A stretch of 64,000 nucleotides of DNA, from positions 126,001-190,000 of the forward strand of contig JAJEKV010000183.1 of the NCBI GenBank assembly GCA_021234155.1. Reading direction: 5' to 3'. Below are positions 1 through 9,772 of this stretch, piece by piece. Numbering within the stretch: position 1 is the stretch's first letter; each line of letters starts with the position of its first letter. The position numbers and the translations under genes are program-made. The notes under the pieces were generated by a model. It saw nothing but the letters and a program-made list of their open reading frames with translations, did not search any database and was not told where the DNA came from. Source of the DNA: Isoetes taiwanensis (Eukaryota; Streptophyta; Lycopodiopsida; Isoetales; Isoetaceae).

Positions 1-396
1 TCTAGATCCGGCCTGCAGCAAATCGAAGAAGACTTGGGATTCAGAGATCAAGGCCTTTGCCTTTCTTGTGTAGCCGAAAATTGGAGTCAGCCTCTGTACT
101 TGCCGATTTCCCTTGTCTAAGCAGATTAAAGCCTTTATGCTGTTGTAAGCCGGAGGATCATGTGCTGAATGGAAGCAAGCCTTGATCTTTCCTCTCCCTA
201 AATCCCTTGGAATTGCCTTAGTTTTTCTGGATCCGGTTGGGTGGAAACTGGATGCTCCATTCCTGGTTGTGGAAACCATGTACAATTGCTCTTGAGAAGA
301 GCTGTTATAGAACTTGAAGTATTATCTCCTCTGTTTCTGTCTATTTAATTGTTGATCTAAGTGGACAATATCTCTAAGAACCCTTAAATCATATCA
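1..396 (+). repeat. 5' LTR, 3' portion
   Basis: Matches 2454-2847 almost base for base. It ends in CATATCA directly before the primer-binding site. The start of this LTR lies upstream of the window. Confidence 0.85.
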
Positions 397-398
397 AG

Positions 399-410
399 TG
401 GTATCAGAGC
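399..410 (+). other. Primer-binding site, initiator-Met tRNA
   Basis: TGGTATCAGAGC, the complement of the 3' end of plant initiator methionine tRNA, begins two bases after the LTR. It is the minus-strand priming site of the gag-only element. Confidence 0.9.
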
Positions 411-433
411 GAGCTGATCCTCGTACCTGATCA

Positions 434-1621
434 ATGGCCCAACGCTTCAATGTTACTGAAGCACAATACCAGCAAGCTTTGTCTAACGCTAGTTATATTG
501 CATCCCAGTTAGCTTTGCCTATGCCTAGCAGTCAGCAAGAGTATGACAGGCAAGTGGAATTGTTGTCTATTCTGTATCGCTTTGCAACCTTCGCAACCAC
601 CTCCTCTGCCTAATGGTCCTCCACCAGTAACTCCGCCACCGCCACCTAAGCTGAGAAAATGGTTAGAGAAAGTAGACATGCCGTCTTTTAAAGGGGGAAA
701 GACAAAGCCTGTCAAGGTTGTCAGTTTCATCAGTCAGTGGGAAAAGTTCTTTGAATGTGTGCAGGCAACAAATGTGGAAAGACTGCAAGCCATGGATATA
801 CCTATCTAAAAGATCAAGCCCAAGCATGGTGGCAAGGCAGACGAGAATGTGATCCCAAGATCACTGATTGGGAAAGTTTCAAAACGGCATTTGATGCACA
901 TTATTTGCCCTCTAATTATCACAGTGAGCTGCGTAGGGAATGGGATCGTCTGAAGCAGGGGGAAATAGAGAGTATTCAGTCCTACACTTCCAAATTTACT
1001 CACTTAGCAGCACTAATAAGGAATCTGGATGGGAAAGAGCTTCTGAGAAAATATGTCAGCGGATGTAGGGATGATATCTATGCGGAGATGGAGATATTTC
1101 ACCCCAAAGATTTAAATAAAGCCATAAAACTAGCATCTGCAGTGGAACGGAAAATAGATCCCAAAACTAGGAAATTTGATTTCTGGGATGAAGACACTTC
1201 AGATGATCAAGAGGATAAAAAGAGTAGCAAAGAGAAGAATGGAAGTAAGGAATCTTCCAGAAGCTTCAAGAAGAGGAAAAACAATGGCAACGGTAATGGT
1301 TCTGAAAAGAAGCGGGAAGAGGGAAGTCAAGGTAGACCGAGGAAGGAAACTAGGGAACCGAAGGGGGGTTGTTATAGATGCGGAGGAAAACATTACTTAA
1401 GGGATTGTCCGTTTGGAGAAGGGGGGATCACAAAGGTTGAGACACCTAAACCTCAAAGGGGTGCACAAATGCATACTATTGAAGGTCCCAAACCAGAAGA
1501 TATACCTGAGACCTCTAAAGCTGCTGATGAGCGGAAGAAGGGCGTGAGCTTCCAAGAAGAGGAACGGGCAAAGGCTAATGCCAAAGAACGGAGGTGGCTC
1601 CAAATGGGAACTCTGGAGTAA
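434..1621 (+). pseudogene. gag polyprotein of gypsy element, frameshifted
   Basis: The structural (capsid/nucleocapsid) gene of the element. The ATG at 434 is the first after the primer site and opens a frame (start MAQRFNVTEA) that stops near 611. The homology then runs in a second frame (about 615-775, proline-rich then SFISQWEKFFECVQA) and a third to the stop at 1621. The third frame holds a retrotransposon gag domain (AWWQGRREC and the following YLPSNYHSELRREWDRLKQG region) and a nucleocapsid zinc knuckle CYRCGGKHYLRDC (CX2CX4HX4C), preceded by a Lys/Glu-rich linker. Two frame changes make it non-functional as read, unless they are sequence errors. No pol follows. Confidence 0.8.
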
Positions 1622-2044
1622 ACATAGTTAAAATTTATACCTTTAGGGTAAGATTTGCAAGATTTGATTTGCAAGATTTGATTTGTATGTTGATTTTTGT
1701 GTGGAATGAAAATTAAATTATTACCTAAGCATGGTGCATTAGATGTAAATTTTGAAGAATGGTAATTGTAGTTGTTGCAATAGGCCTGACAAAATTTACA
1801 TCAGTATTACGGAGATACAATGATTGGGTATCGTGGAGATACTGTATCATGGAGATACAATCAAGTAGTACCGCGGAGGTACAAAGGTATATCGTACTGC
1901 GGAAGTACGCAGATATCCATAACTGCTTCTTAAGTTTGCAGGGCTAGGGAACCCTTCGACACCATTGAATTTGGACGCAATCACCTTGAGAAGGGATGGA
2001 CCCATCTCAAGTGCATTCAAAAAGATCGCGGACGATCTTCTTTA
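1622..2044 (+). other. Non-coding spacer between gag and polypurine tract
   Basis: No protease or reverse transcriptase motif is seen in any frame. The spacer holds two tandem copies of GCAAGATTTGATTT near 1655-1684 and the five near-palindromes listed separately. Confidence 0.6.
1804..1908. repeat. Five 15-bp near-palindromes, GTAYYRYGGARRTAC
   Basis: Copies at 1804-1818, 1828-1842, 1844-1858, 1868-1882 and 1894-1908. Each begins GTA, ends TAC, and has GGA in the centre-right, for example GTACCGCGGAGGTAC. Start-to-start spacings are 24, 16, 24 and 26 bp. They lie just upstream of the polypurine tract of the gag-only element. Function unknown. Confidence 0.75.
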
Positions 2045-2058
2045 AGAAGGGATGGAAT
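2045..2058 (+). other. Polypurine tract
   Basis: A purine-rich stretch AGAAGGGATGGAAT directly before the 3' LTR, the usual plus-strand primer position. A similar purine run (gagaagggatgga) lies upstream at about 1988-2000. Confidence 0.65.
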
Positions 2059-2847
2059 TGATATGGAGCATGCTAGGGGGAGTGGTCCAGAACATTAAGG
2101 CAATGGGGCACATGGGAAACCAATGGATAAAGAATTGCCAAAAGGGGCAAGATATCTCATTCAATGTTATAATCAAAAGACTAGAGTCAAATATCCTTTG
2201 TGTAATGATATCTATAAAAAGAGATGATATTTTAGAACTAAAGATAAAGACAGCTACATGCAACCGTTGTTGCAAAAAGGACGAGTTTGTCGGACCAGAA
2301 TAGGAGAAACATGCAACAAAAGGGGCTAATCGCTATTTGATTCGAAGCCGCCCAGTAACGTAAAGAGGAAGTTTCTTGTCAACTAATCCCAGACTCACAT
2401 CAATCCCGCACTGTTATTGAATTCGCTCCATCAAACCGGCCTTGGCAAAACCTTCTAGATCCGCCCGCAAAGAAATCGAAGAAGACTTGGGATTCGTGAG
2501 ATCAAGGCCTTTGCCTTCTTGTGTGTAGCCTAAAATTGAGTCACCAGATTTTGCTTCGATTTCCCTTGTCTAAGCATTAAAGCATTTATGCTGTTGTAAG
2601 CCGGAGGATCATGTGCTGAATGGAAGCAAGCCTTGATCTTTCCTCTCCCTAAATCCCTTGGAATTGCCTTAGTTTTTCTGGATCCGGTTGGGTGGAAACT
2701 GGATGCTCCATTCCTGGTTGTGGAAACCATGTACAATTGCTCTTGAGAAGAGCTGTTATAGAACTTGAAGTATTATCTCCTCTGTTTCTGTCTATTTAAT
2801 TGTTGATCTAAGTGGACAATATCTCTAAGAACCCTTAAATCATATCA
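2059..2847 (+). repeat. 3' LTR of gag-only element
   Basis: 789 bp. Begins TGATATG and ends CATATCA, a perfect 7-bp terminal inverted repeat. Its last 394 bp match 1-396. Confidence 0.85.
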
Positions 2848-2975
2848 GTTATGACACTAAACTTCTCTATTATTGTTTCCATATTATCTATAGACTTCTT
2901 CCTAAATCTACATGCTTCTATGATAATGTTGCTGACATCTCTAGTCATGCACATTACCTATTTTGTACTTAATTT

Positions 2976-3103
2976 CCATAATCTTCCTGATTAAAATGAG
3001 AGGTCTTTGATTTGCGTGTTGAAACGCCATAATCTTCTTGATTAAAATGAGAGGTCTTTGATTTGCGTGCTGAAACGCCGCATGTAACGCCGCATGCGGC
3101 GTT
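2976..3103. repeat. 51-bp tandem duplication ending in an 18-bp palindrome
   Basis: A unit starting ccataatcttc occurs at about 2976 and again 51 bp later with two or three mismatches. It is followed by acgccgcatg repeats and the perfect palindrome AACGCCGCATGCGGCGTT at 3086-3103. Confidence 0.8.
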
Positions 3104-3977
3104 CCCTCTCTTTTTGCGGGTCCCTTGCAGGACGCAGGGTTTTGCAATCAATGCGTCCGGTTGCAGGTTCGGGCATTCATTGCCAATTTGAATCAAGTTC
3201 CTCTACTTTACTTTTCAACGCTGCTCCATTTCGTATTCAGAAGAGAAACCTTGATCCGGAAGAAAGCTAGAAACCCCAAAGCTGCAAAACGCATTGTGTT
3301 TTGCGCGATGCCTTGCACGGGAATGCCGCTTCCATTTTTCAGAAAAGGAAGACAGATTTGGGGGGAGAGTTGCAGTTTAGCTCAAATCCCTGATATGGCC
3401 GGGATATTGATACCTCTGTTCCGTTAAGGCACATAATATATGCTTCCGTTCGTTTTCTATGATTAGGGTAATCCATTTGTTTTTCTTCCTTGGCATCTGT
3501 GTAGAGATTCCAAAATCTGATGGCAATTCTTTGAAGCTTGGCTGCAACAACCAAGCTTCAGAAAAGCAACAACTCTATAATACAACACCAATTTTGTTGA
3601 CACAATTGTTGTCAGGTAACAATTTTTTATTTTTATTTTTGAGCTTTAAAATTGGCATTTTAAAGAAGAATAGAATAGAATAGAATAGGTTTTTAGCGTC
3701 CACGGAGACCAAATTGGCCTATGGGACCCAAACAAAAAGAGAGCAGCAAGCGTATTACTGACAGGATTAAAAAACCCACGCCCCGAAGGGTTTTCGAGGG
3801 AAAAACCTTAGCAGTAATAAGCATGCTGGCACACTGTACAATTGCATAGGACAGTTCAATACCGTCCCGTAGGGCACAAACGAGTCCGTGCATCCATAAC
3901 CTCCTGGAGGTATGACCCCAACAAACTCACTGACGCCGTAGTCAATAACTGATGCAACGGCTGGCAGGCACTAGTAA
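3104..3977. other. No recognisable gene
   Basis: Short open frames only, none with a recognised motif. A pentamer microsatellite (TAGAA) sits at about 3666-3687. The stretch from 3700 to 3977 may be the 3' tail of the LINE relic next to it. Confidence 0.5.
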
Positions 3978-4145
3978 TCAAACATATCGCTCTCGGATAT
4001 GAGCAAATGCTGGGCAGATCTGGAGGGCATGACATTCATCCTCAATCGCGCCCTGGTGGCAACACTGGCAAAGCCTTTGCTCTCGTGCTTCCCGAGCCCA
4101 ACGCCCTGTTTCGATGCGGAGGCGATGTGCACCCGTGTCATAGCG
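3978..4145 (-). pseudogene. LINE C-terminal zinc-finger fragment
   Basis: A 55-residue frame reads AHRLRIETGRWAREAREQ, then CQCC, then EDECHALQICPAFAHIRERY. This is the typical end of non-LTR retrotransposon ORF2 proteins, where a CX2C then H-x-C finger follows the RLRIETGRW-like block. Here CQCC, the H of ECHA and the C of QICP give the finger. No reverse transcriptase domain lies directly upstream on this strand. It could be the tail of a LINE related to the one at 10441-11990. Confidence 0.65.
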
Positions 4146-6789
4146 CATCACCACAAGGTGGAATTATTGTCGTCGAGATGTTGCCTTCCTAGTTGGCTCG
4201 TTGATGTCGGGTCGTTCCTCCTTCTATTATTGAGGCCACTCGTGTCATAAGTTCGTCAAGTATTGCCGCTGCCATAAGAGGTAGTGTTGCGTCCTGACGA
4301 TGTCTTGGTGCAACGCTGATGATCTTGACATGACCGGTGTTGTCTCTTATTCTGACATTGGGTGGACGAGCGGTCTTCTACTTGAGGGCACTTCCCGAAG
4401 TGTTTGGAGTCAAAGGTTTGCTTGGGCTCTGGTCGTTTCTCCCTCGTACTTGCTCTTCCATTTGATCTTGGGCTATCGTTGTGCCTCCTTGCTTCCTCCT
4501 TTGGTAGTCGAAGTGAAGGAGCTTCCTGATCTAAACGCTAAATCCGTAAAACATGACTTTAAACCCATGTTTCTCCACATATACAATAGACATATACGCA
4601 TTTACATTGGGATTTTAATTCATCCACTTTTACAAAACAACTACGAAGATCTACTTAAATGTTTATACTCCTTTAGGGTTTCCCCTCCTCCTATCGCATT
4701 TGATCCTTCGGTTTTGCTGCATCTTCTTCGTTCTGGTTGACTCCGGGATTCCTTTGAGATGCTGCTACTATTGTTTGAGCTTCAAGTCTGATCCGAGCTC
4801 GTTACGCCAGTTGCAAAGAGTGTTCGTCGATGTGATCCCTTGAGAAAGGTGCTCCTCCTTAATGTGTATGTTCGTCGTGAGGAATACGGTGACCGCTCAA
4901 CGTCCCTACATGCGGTGTGTCGTTGCAAGGTTGCCGATGTGCAATGCCGTTGATCGCTTGAGTAGGATCACCTGGCTGTTGCAGTCAAGCGTTCTTGAAT
5001 ATCTTCGAAGCTCTGAGATCGTGGTCGGTAGGCAGACATTGTGATTCCTCCGCAGGTTGAATTTCTGAGCGCGACTCCTGTTGCTTGGGCTTTGCTTCGT
5101 TCCGAGGTGCCTCTCCTGTGCCTGGAAGTGTGGTCATCTCCATTGCCCCTACCATGGCTCCTTCTAGTCGCCTTTGCGTGATTTGTACTTGCTGGCTAGG
5201 TCGTCTCCTCCGTCACTTGGGTCTTATCCATTCGAGTCTCGCACTCCTTGGCTGAAGTAGTAAAGTCGTCCTTCCTTTGGTTTCTAGGTGTTTCTGGGTC
5301 CGGAATCCTTGTTCGAGTGGGATATTCTCTTCCTTGATCTTGCCCCTAATGCTGATATAGGCCTTCAAGTTGGAGATGTTCCTTCCCTGATATGCGTCTC
5401 CTCCCCTTCATGGTCTCCTACTTTTTTGGAACCGATGAAAGTTCTCCTGCTGGTGCAAGGGAGCTGGAAGCTCGTCCGGGTCTGCCTTAGGTGCTTTGTG
5501 GTTGCCTAGCTTGGTTGCTCCTTTTGTTGACGTTGCATGACATTCGCTTGAGCTGCTGGGTTGCAAGGTCGTAGTTGTCTTCCCTCCGGTTTCTATACGC
5601 TCCTGTGTCGCCATGACTTCTCTCCTCGATGAAAGATTATGCCCTCTGACCTTAGCTCGTGATGCTAACGTGGCATCGATGTCTAACGTCTTCCTGCACC
5701 TGTATTTTGCTGCCTTACGTTCCTCCATTTGAAACTCATGTACGTCGAGTTGGTGAAGGCGTCGAGATCCTCTTTCTGGTGTGAGCTCGTGAACGTGGTA
5801 GCCGGGAGGTTGACATCTAGAAGATTCTTGATGCCGTTGGTTACCAAATATTCTTCCCATTTGATGAAGATTGATGATAGGCCGGTGGTGTCCTGTTCTA
5901 CTCGTTTGTCGATTGAGGTGTTTGTCGTTGTGCTTCCCTCTCTTGGAGTACGCCTTTTCGGTCTCCTCTCCTTATCATGCGTACATTGGCTGGGACCTTG
6001 ATGTCTTCAAGAAGTTAGCCTCTAGCTCAAATCGTGGCTCGGCCATGTACTTTGACAAAGAACGCCAGATATCCTAGAGTCTAAGGGTCTACTTGAAGGG
6101 CTCTCCTACAACATTTTGGGCTCTATAAGCAAGCAAGATGGCTGAAAAGATTATCAAGACATATCTATAATCTACAAGTCTATGGACATTAGGACATGTG
6201 GTATGGCATGATATGAGGGTTGTTTTGCAAAGCCCTCATGGTGTTTGAGGTATACTCTAAGGTCCTAGCAAAGTTGGTTTGGGGGTCCAATCTCTACACA
6301 TGGAGTGACTTGGGCAGCTCTCTAGACTCTAGCTCCTTTCTAGGTATCTTGGCAATAGGGGGTGTCAATGTGGCGGCTATATAAGTCAAACTCTATTAGA
6401 AGGACACAGAATTAGGTCAAGGTTTATGCCTTTGGCATGAGCAGAGGTGATGTACCAACAGTTGGACTTGGGTTGCTATGCTGAGGTCTAGATGACTATA
6501 ACAAAGGGGTGTTCTTGGGCACTTCTATCTAGGAGTAAGGCATCAGCTTTGAGCCGAGAGCAATACTTGCGAGCTACTAATGGGATATGCTTCTATCTAC
6601 AAACGAACTACAGTTTGGAAAAACAATTCAAGGGTTTGAGAAATTTTGGTCATTTTGAGCTGGGGTTTGACATTTCTAGGCTAATTTGAGGTCATAAATG
6701 GATTCTAGGCTGTCTAATGGTCCTATTGCAACAAATCTCAGGTGATTTGGAGCTCTGTAGCTCAAGTTATGGAGGTTCAAAGTTTGGAG
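4146..6789. other. Unassigned GC-richer region
   Basis: No motif recognised on either strand. The longest minus-strand frame is 5408-5860 (150 aa, rich in Arg, Ser, Gln and Thr). It could be a decayed retrotransposon or LINE ORF, but no zinc knuckle or catalytic motif is present. Confidence 0.35.
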
Positions 6790-6856
6790 GTCTCACACAT
6801 TGCGCCCAGACCAATAATGAACTTTTCATTTTCTGTCCTGGCGCGACGTGTGAGAC
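6790..6856. repeat. 67-nt leader hairpin, copy 1
   Basis: Left arm GTCTCACACATTGCGCC and right arm GGCGCGACGTGTGAGAC pair imperfectly around a loop of about 25-30 nt. It is in the 5' leader of the minus-strand gypsy element whose primer site is at 8123-8134. Related copies are at 6976-7044, 7783-7849, 50931-50997 and 51121-51187. Confidence 0.75.
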
Positions 6857-6975
6857 ATTGGCTCTAAATGGGTTAAACTTGTCCTGCTTATCTCGTCGAG
6901 TTAGGCAGAATGGACCCCTTATTTGGTCGATTTGGAGCAGTTTTGGGCACTTTTGGAGCATGGTCTCACGGCATG

Positions 6976-7044
6976 GTCTCAAGACGTTGCGCACCGCACC
7001 GATAATGAACTTTTCATTTTTCGTCCCCGGCGGACGTGTGAGAC
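6976..7044. repeat. 67-nt leader hairpin, copy 2 (degenerate)
   Basis: Begins GTCTCAAGACGTTGCGCAC and ends GGCGGACGTGTGAGAC. The centre (gataatgaacttttcatttt) is nearly the same as in copy 1. Confidence 0.65.
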
Positions 7045-7187
7045 ATCCTCTCAAATTGGTCTAGGATGTCTGTTTTGACTAAAACAAAAGCTAAAACTTA
7101 CTAACTCAACTTAATTAAGTAACTTTATACACTTATAATTTACTCTAAAACACTTTTGTATTAAACAAATTTTATCATTTACTTAAA

Positions 7188-7526
7188 TTAATAAGGCTCT
7201 CCTTTGATATGGTGGCTAAGTGCATATCTTTCTTCATTAGAGTTACTCCCTTGGCTTGTAATCGCGGCGTAAGTGTGCCGTTGAGTCTTCAAAATGTTGG
7301 ACCAGCTTCTCGCTCTGCCGCTTCTTGACCCTTGGCCTCCGGCTCTCGTTCGCTCTCTCCTCTTCTTGTTTCCTTGGGCCTCCTTGGCCTCGGCCGCTTT
7401 CGCCTTTGTTTGTCGAAAGTCGGCGACTGTTTGGTGCGCGGCCCCGCCGATCGGAGGTTTGGTGTCTATCAAGATGCCGCCTCTATCTAGCTTAAGGGTC
7501 TTGGTTCTAAGTCTAAGGCTTGGCAA
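7188..7526 (-). CDS. Hypothetical frame in gypsy 5' leader
   Basis: A 112-codon open frame on the same strand as the element, 0.6-0.9 kb downstream of the primer site, in the place where the 42548-52885 element has its additional reading frame. The product is rich in Lys, Arg, Ala and Gln and has a basic block NKKRRERTRAGGQGSRSGR. It does not start with the H3-like sequence and no domain is recognised. It may be a remnant of a divergent additional ORF or a chance frame. Confidence 0.3.
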   Translation of the reverse strand: MPSLRLRTKTLKLDRGGILIDTKPPIGGAAHQTVADFRQTKAKAAEAKEAQGNKKRRERTRAGGQGSRSGRARSWSNILKTQRHTYAAITSQGSNSNEERYALSHHIKGEPY

Positions 7527-7586
7527 TTAATATTATCCAACATTATTAAAGCTTAAATCTAATTAAGAATTATAATTCAAAACAAA

Positions 7587-7660
7587 AGCGATGCCCTCCC
7601 TGGTTGGTAATGGGGGTTCAACCCTGTGGGTGGGAGGTTCGATTCCCGCTATTGTGGGAA
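7587..7660 (+). other. tRNA-like or SINE-like fragment with Pol III B box
   Basis: GGTTCGATTCC at 7636-7646 is a canonical B box inside a T-arm-like stem (GGGAG/TCCC). A weak A-box-like TCCCTGGTTGG lies about 40 bp upstream. No full cloverleaf can be drawn and there is no proper anticodon arm, so this is more likely a SINE or tRNA relic than a tRNA gene. Confidence 0.35.
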
Positions 7661-7782
7661 TTCTTTTAAGATGAGGTTTAAATAGATTGGAAAGCTAATC
7701 TAGCTAATTCCTAGCTTAAAATTCGAATTATCAAGTTAATTTTTTTGAATTTTATAACTTTTTAGCGCGTTTTAAGATCAAT

Positions 7783-7849
7783 GTCTCACACGTTGCGCCC
7801 AGCCCGAAAATGAGATCTTCATTATCTGTCCTGGCGCGACGTGTGAGAC
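7783..7849. repeat. 67-nt leader hairpin, copy 3
   Basis: GTCTCACACGTTGCGCC pairs with GGCGCGACGTGTGAGAC, the best-paired copy in this element. It is followed by two tandem copies of a 21-bp unit (aattcactttaactgttacta, about 7889-7930). Confidence 0.8.
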
Positions 7850-8022
7850 CATGCTACTTGGCTCACTAATTTTTGTCTTTTATGTTACTAATTCACTTTA
7901 ACTGTTACTAATTCACTTTAACTGTTACTAGCTTAGCATATACTACAAAAATGAGAAAAAAATTTCCCACTTCTCGAGGTTTGAGAATCCTATCAAGTTA
8001 GTACTACTGGGAGCATGGCCAG

Positions 8023-8166
8023 TGCTTTGCTCTTGGTCTCCAAGAACATTGCTCTGATACCACTGTGACGTCCCCTACTCATATAGGATGCCCGTGCTTT
8101 GCTCTTGGTCTCCAAGAACATTGCTCTGATACCACTGTGACGTCCCCTACTCATATACGATGCCCG
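8023..8166 (-). repeat. 72-bp tandem duplication spanning primer site and LTR edge
   Basis: Positions 8023-8094 and 8095-8166 are near-identical. Each contains a minus-strand primer-binding site (GCTCTGATACCA at 8051-8062 and 8123-8134) and the first bases of the LTR (TGTGACGTCCCC). The element therefore has two primer sites and two LTR edges in tandem. Confidence 0.85.
8123..8134 (-). other. Primer-binding site, initiator-Met tRNA
   Basis: The reverse complement of TGGTATCAGAGC, one base from the LTR starting at 8136. It shows that the element reads leftward, with this LTR as its 5' LTR. Confidence 0.85.
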
Positions 8167-9767
8167 CACCGTATACAAACAGGAGTTCATCCCCCATACC
8201 AGCTCCACATCGTCATAGGGGCCCTCCACAATCACTGCACCCGTAACGAGTCCCAGTGGGAAGAGTGAAGGGGTCATTTTACCCCGTCTCCCTCAGGGCC
8301 TACCTAGCTGCGGAAGCGTAAACACATATGTCAGTAGTACATACATCAACATCATATAACCATCACGAAGGATGGTCTCCCACATATCTGCATAGACAAA
8401 GATCAGCACAACACATAGGAAATCCTACCCAAGGCTCAGACACAGGGATGGACTGACAAGCTTGGGTCTCCAGAGTTCATTGCAGACAGAATCATGACAA
8501 TGGATTTGGCTGGCATAAGAACATGGCATTGGGTTGTCCACTCCATCCGCCCCTCCTGTGCACACTTTGCAGAGTAGGTTGAAAAGTGTTGGGACCTGAC
8601 TGTAGCCCGCCGGATGCATAGCCAAAGGGGCTATTCCTGGGTTACATCTCCCCAGGTCCGATGGGGCAGGTAGGGATCACTCCCTCCAGAGATCTACATG
8701 CTGACTCAAGGTGACTAGAGGGCCACTGCCCTTATTCGACTGAACCCACTGGAAGGTGAACCCCACCCCACGGGTGTCGAGCCCATGCCTTGCCCGCACT
8801 CAGTGGCAAGCCATTAGACCTAGTCACAATGATCCCCGGTAGGCCTTACACACCAGAGGGATCGTTCAAGAGTCAGAACACGAACCTCCTTCTTAGCCAG
8901 TCTGGCCCCCTTCACCCACAACCAGGTGTGGTTCTTGTACACAGGCCGAATCTATAGTGTGCTAGAGAGGCTAATCTAGGAGCATCTACTACCAAGCTTT
9001 AGGTCTCTACCCCCCTTCCCAACACAAGGAGTTCATAGAGATACATCATCCACATACATCATAAGAGAACTAAAGAACAAGATCTAATCTATATCATAGA
9101 GTTAGGTTCTTTAGTTAGAGTCTGGTATCTAGAGATCTAGAAGGCTGCTATGGGCAATTTAATAGGCTAAACCTACTGATTCAATGACTAAAAGAGGGTT
9201 TAAGCTATTAAATTGCCTAAATACCTGATCCTTGAGGGGCTCCTCTTGACCTGAGTTCGACCATCCTGCTGGAATGCTCGAATCAAGGGAAACTAATGGT
9301 GCCATTCTCTCAGACAGAGTCTGGGAGGCGGTTTTGACTCCTGGAGCAGCCAAAACAGAGCTCTAAAACCCTAGGAACGAAAATGGGCAAGTTAGGGTTC
9401 TCCTACTTAAATAGGCAAGGGGTTAGGCTAGGGTTTCCAATTATCCCCTTTAGGCATGTGGGATAATTGGGAATGGGCCCACTTGCCTTTAATAGCTAGG
9501 TGGCCAAATGTGCCCATATGGAAATGTGTGCACCCAAATGTGCCCACATGGAAATGTGTGCACCTAAATGGGCCCACATGGAAATGTGTGCACCTTAATA
9601 AATGTGCATGTGCACATTAATAAGAAATGCACATACCTAGCAAGTTGCCCCCTAGGGGCTACTAGCCTGGTTACACGTCGGCGTACACGTCAGTCGAGGT
9701 GGCGTGTACGCGTGACGAGGCAGTACAGTATACGTCCTGGGACCGTATACTGTGCTGGAACGTCACA
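8136..9767 (-). repeat. Gypsy LTR A (5' LTR, minus sense)
   Basis: 1632 bp with perfect 8-bp termini TGTGACGT / ACGTCACA. The primer site lies to its left, so it is the 5' LTR of an element whose interior extends below 8123. It is nearly identical to LTR B (16093-17711) in inverted orientation and clearly more distant from LTRs C and D. Open frames inside it recur in LTR B only because the LTRs are copies. Confidence 0.9.
9725..9753. repeat. LTR-end hairpin
   Basis: ACAGTATAC and GTATACTGT are perfect 9-bp arms with an inner GTCC/GGAC pairing. The same hairpin is at 16107-16135. The C LTR has a differently spelled but still paired version at 43983-44011. Confidence 0.7.
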
Positions 9768-9772
9768 GCAAC
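9768..9772. other. Target-site duplication half, GCAAC
   Basis: Five bases directly outside LTR A. The reverse complement GTTGC lies directly outside LTR B at 17712-17716. Confidence 0.65.

Larger units (their letters stand above)
1..2847 (+). mobile_element. Ty3/gypsy-type element with gag but no pol (left end cut by window)
   Basis: Two direct copies of one LTR (partial 1-396, complete 2059-2847) enclose an initiator-Met primer site, a gag-like gene and a polypurine tract. Only about 440 bp lie between the gag stop and the right LTR, and no protease, reverse transcriptase or integrase is visible. The layout matches the class of non-autonomous LTR elements that keep gag only (TR-GAG), which would depend on an autonomous relative for reverse transcription and integration. 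The right-hand target duplication would be gttat at 2848-2852; its left partner lies outside the window. Confidence 0.85.

Noticed and set aside
5408-5860. gag of the left gypsy element
   Set aside because: Right strand and roughly the right place, but no zinc knuckle or capsid motif and no similarity to the gag at 48906-49604.
7587-7660. Functional tRNA gene
   Set aside because: A T-arm and B box are present but no cloverleaf with an anticodon arm and a 7-bp acceptor stem can be drawn.
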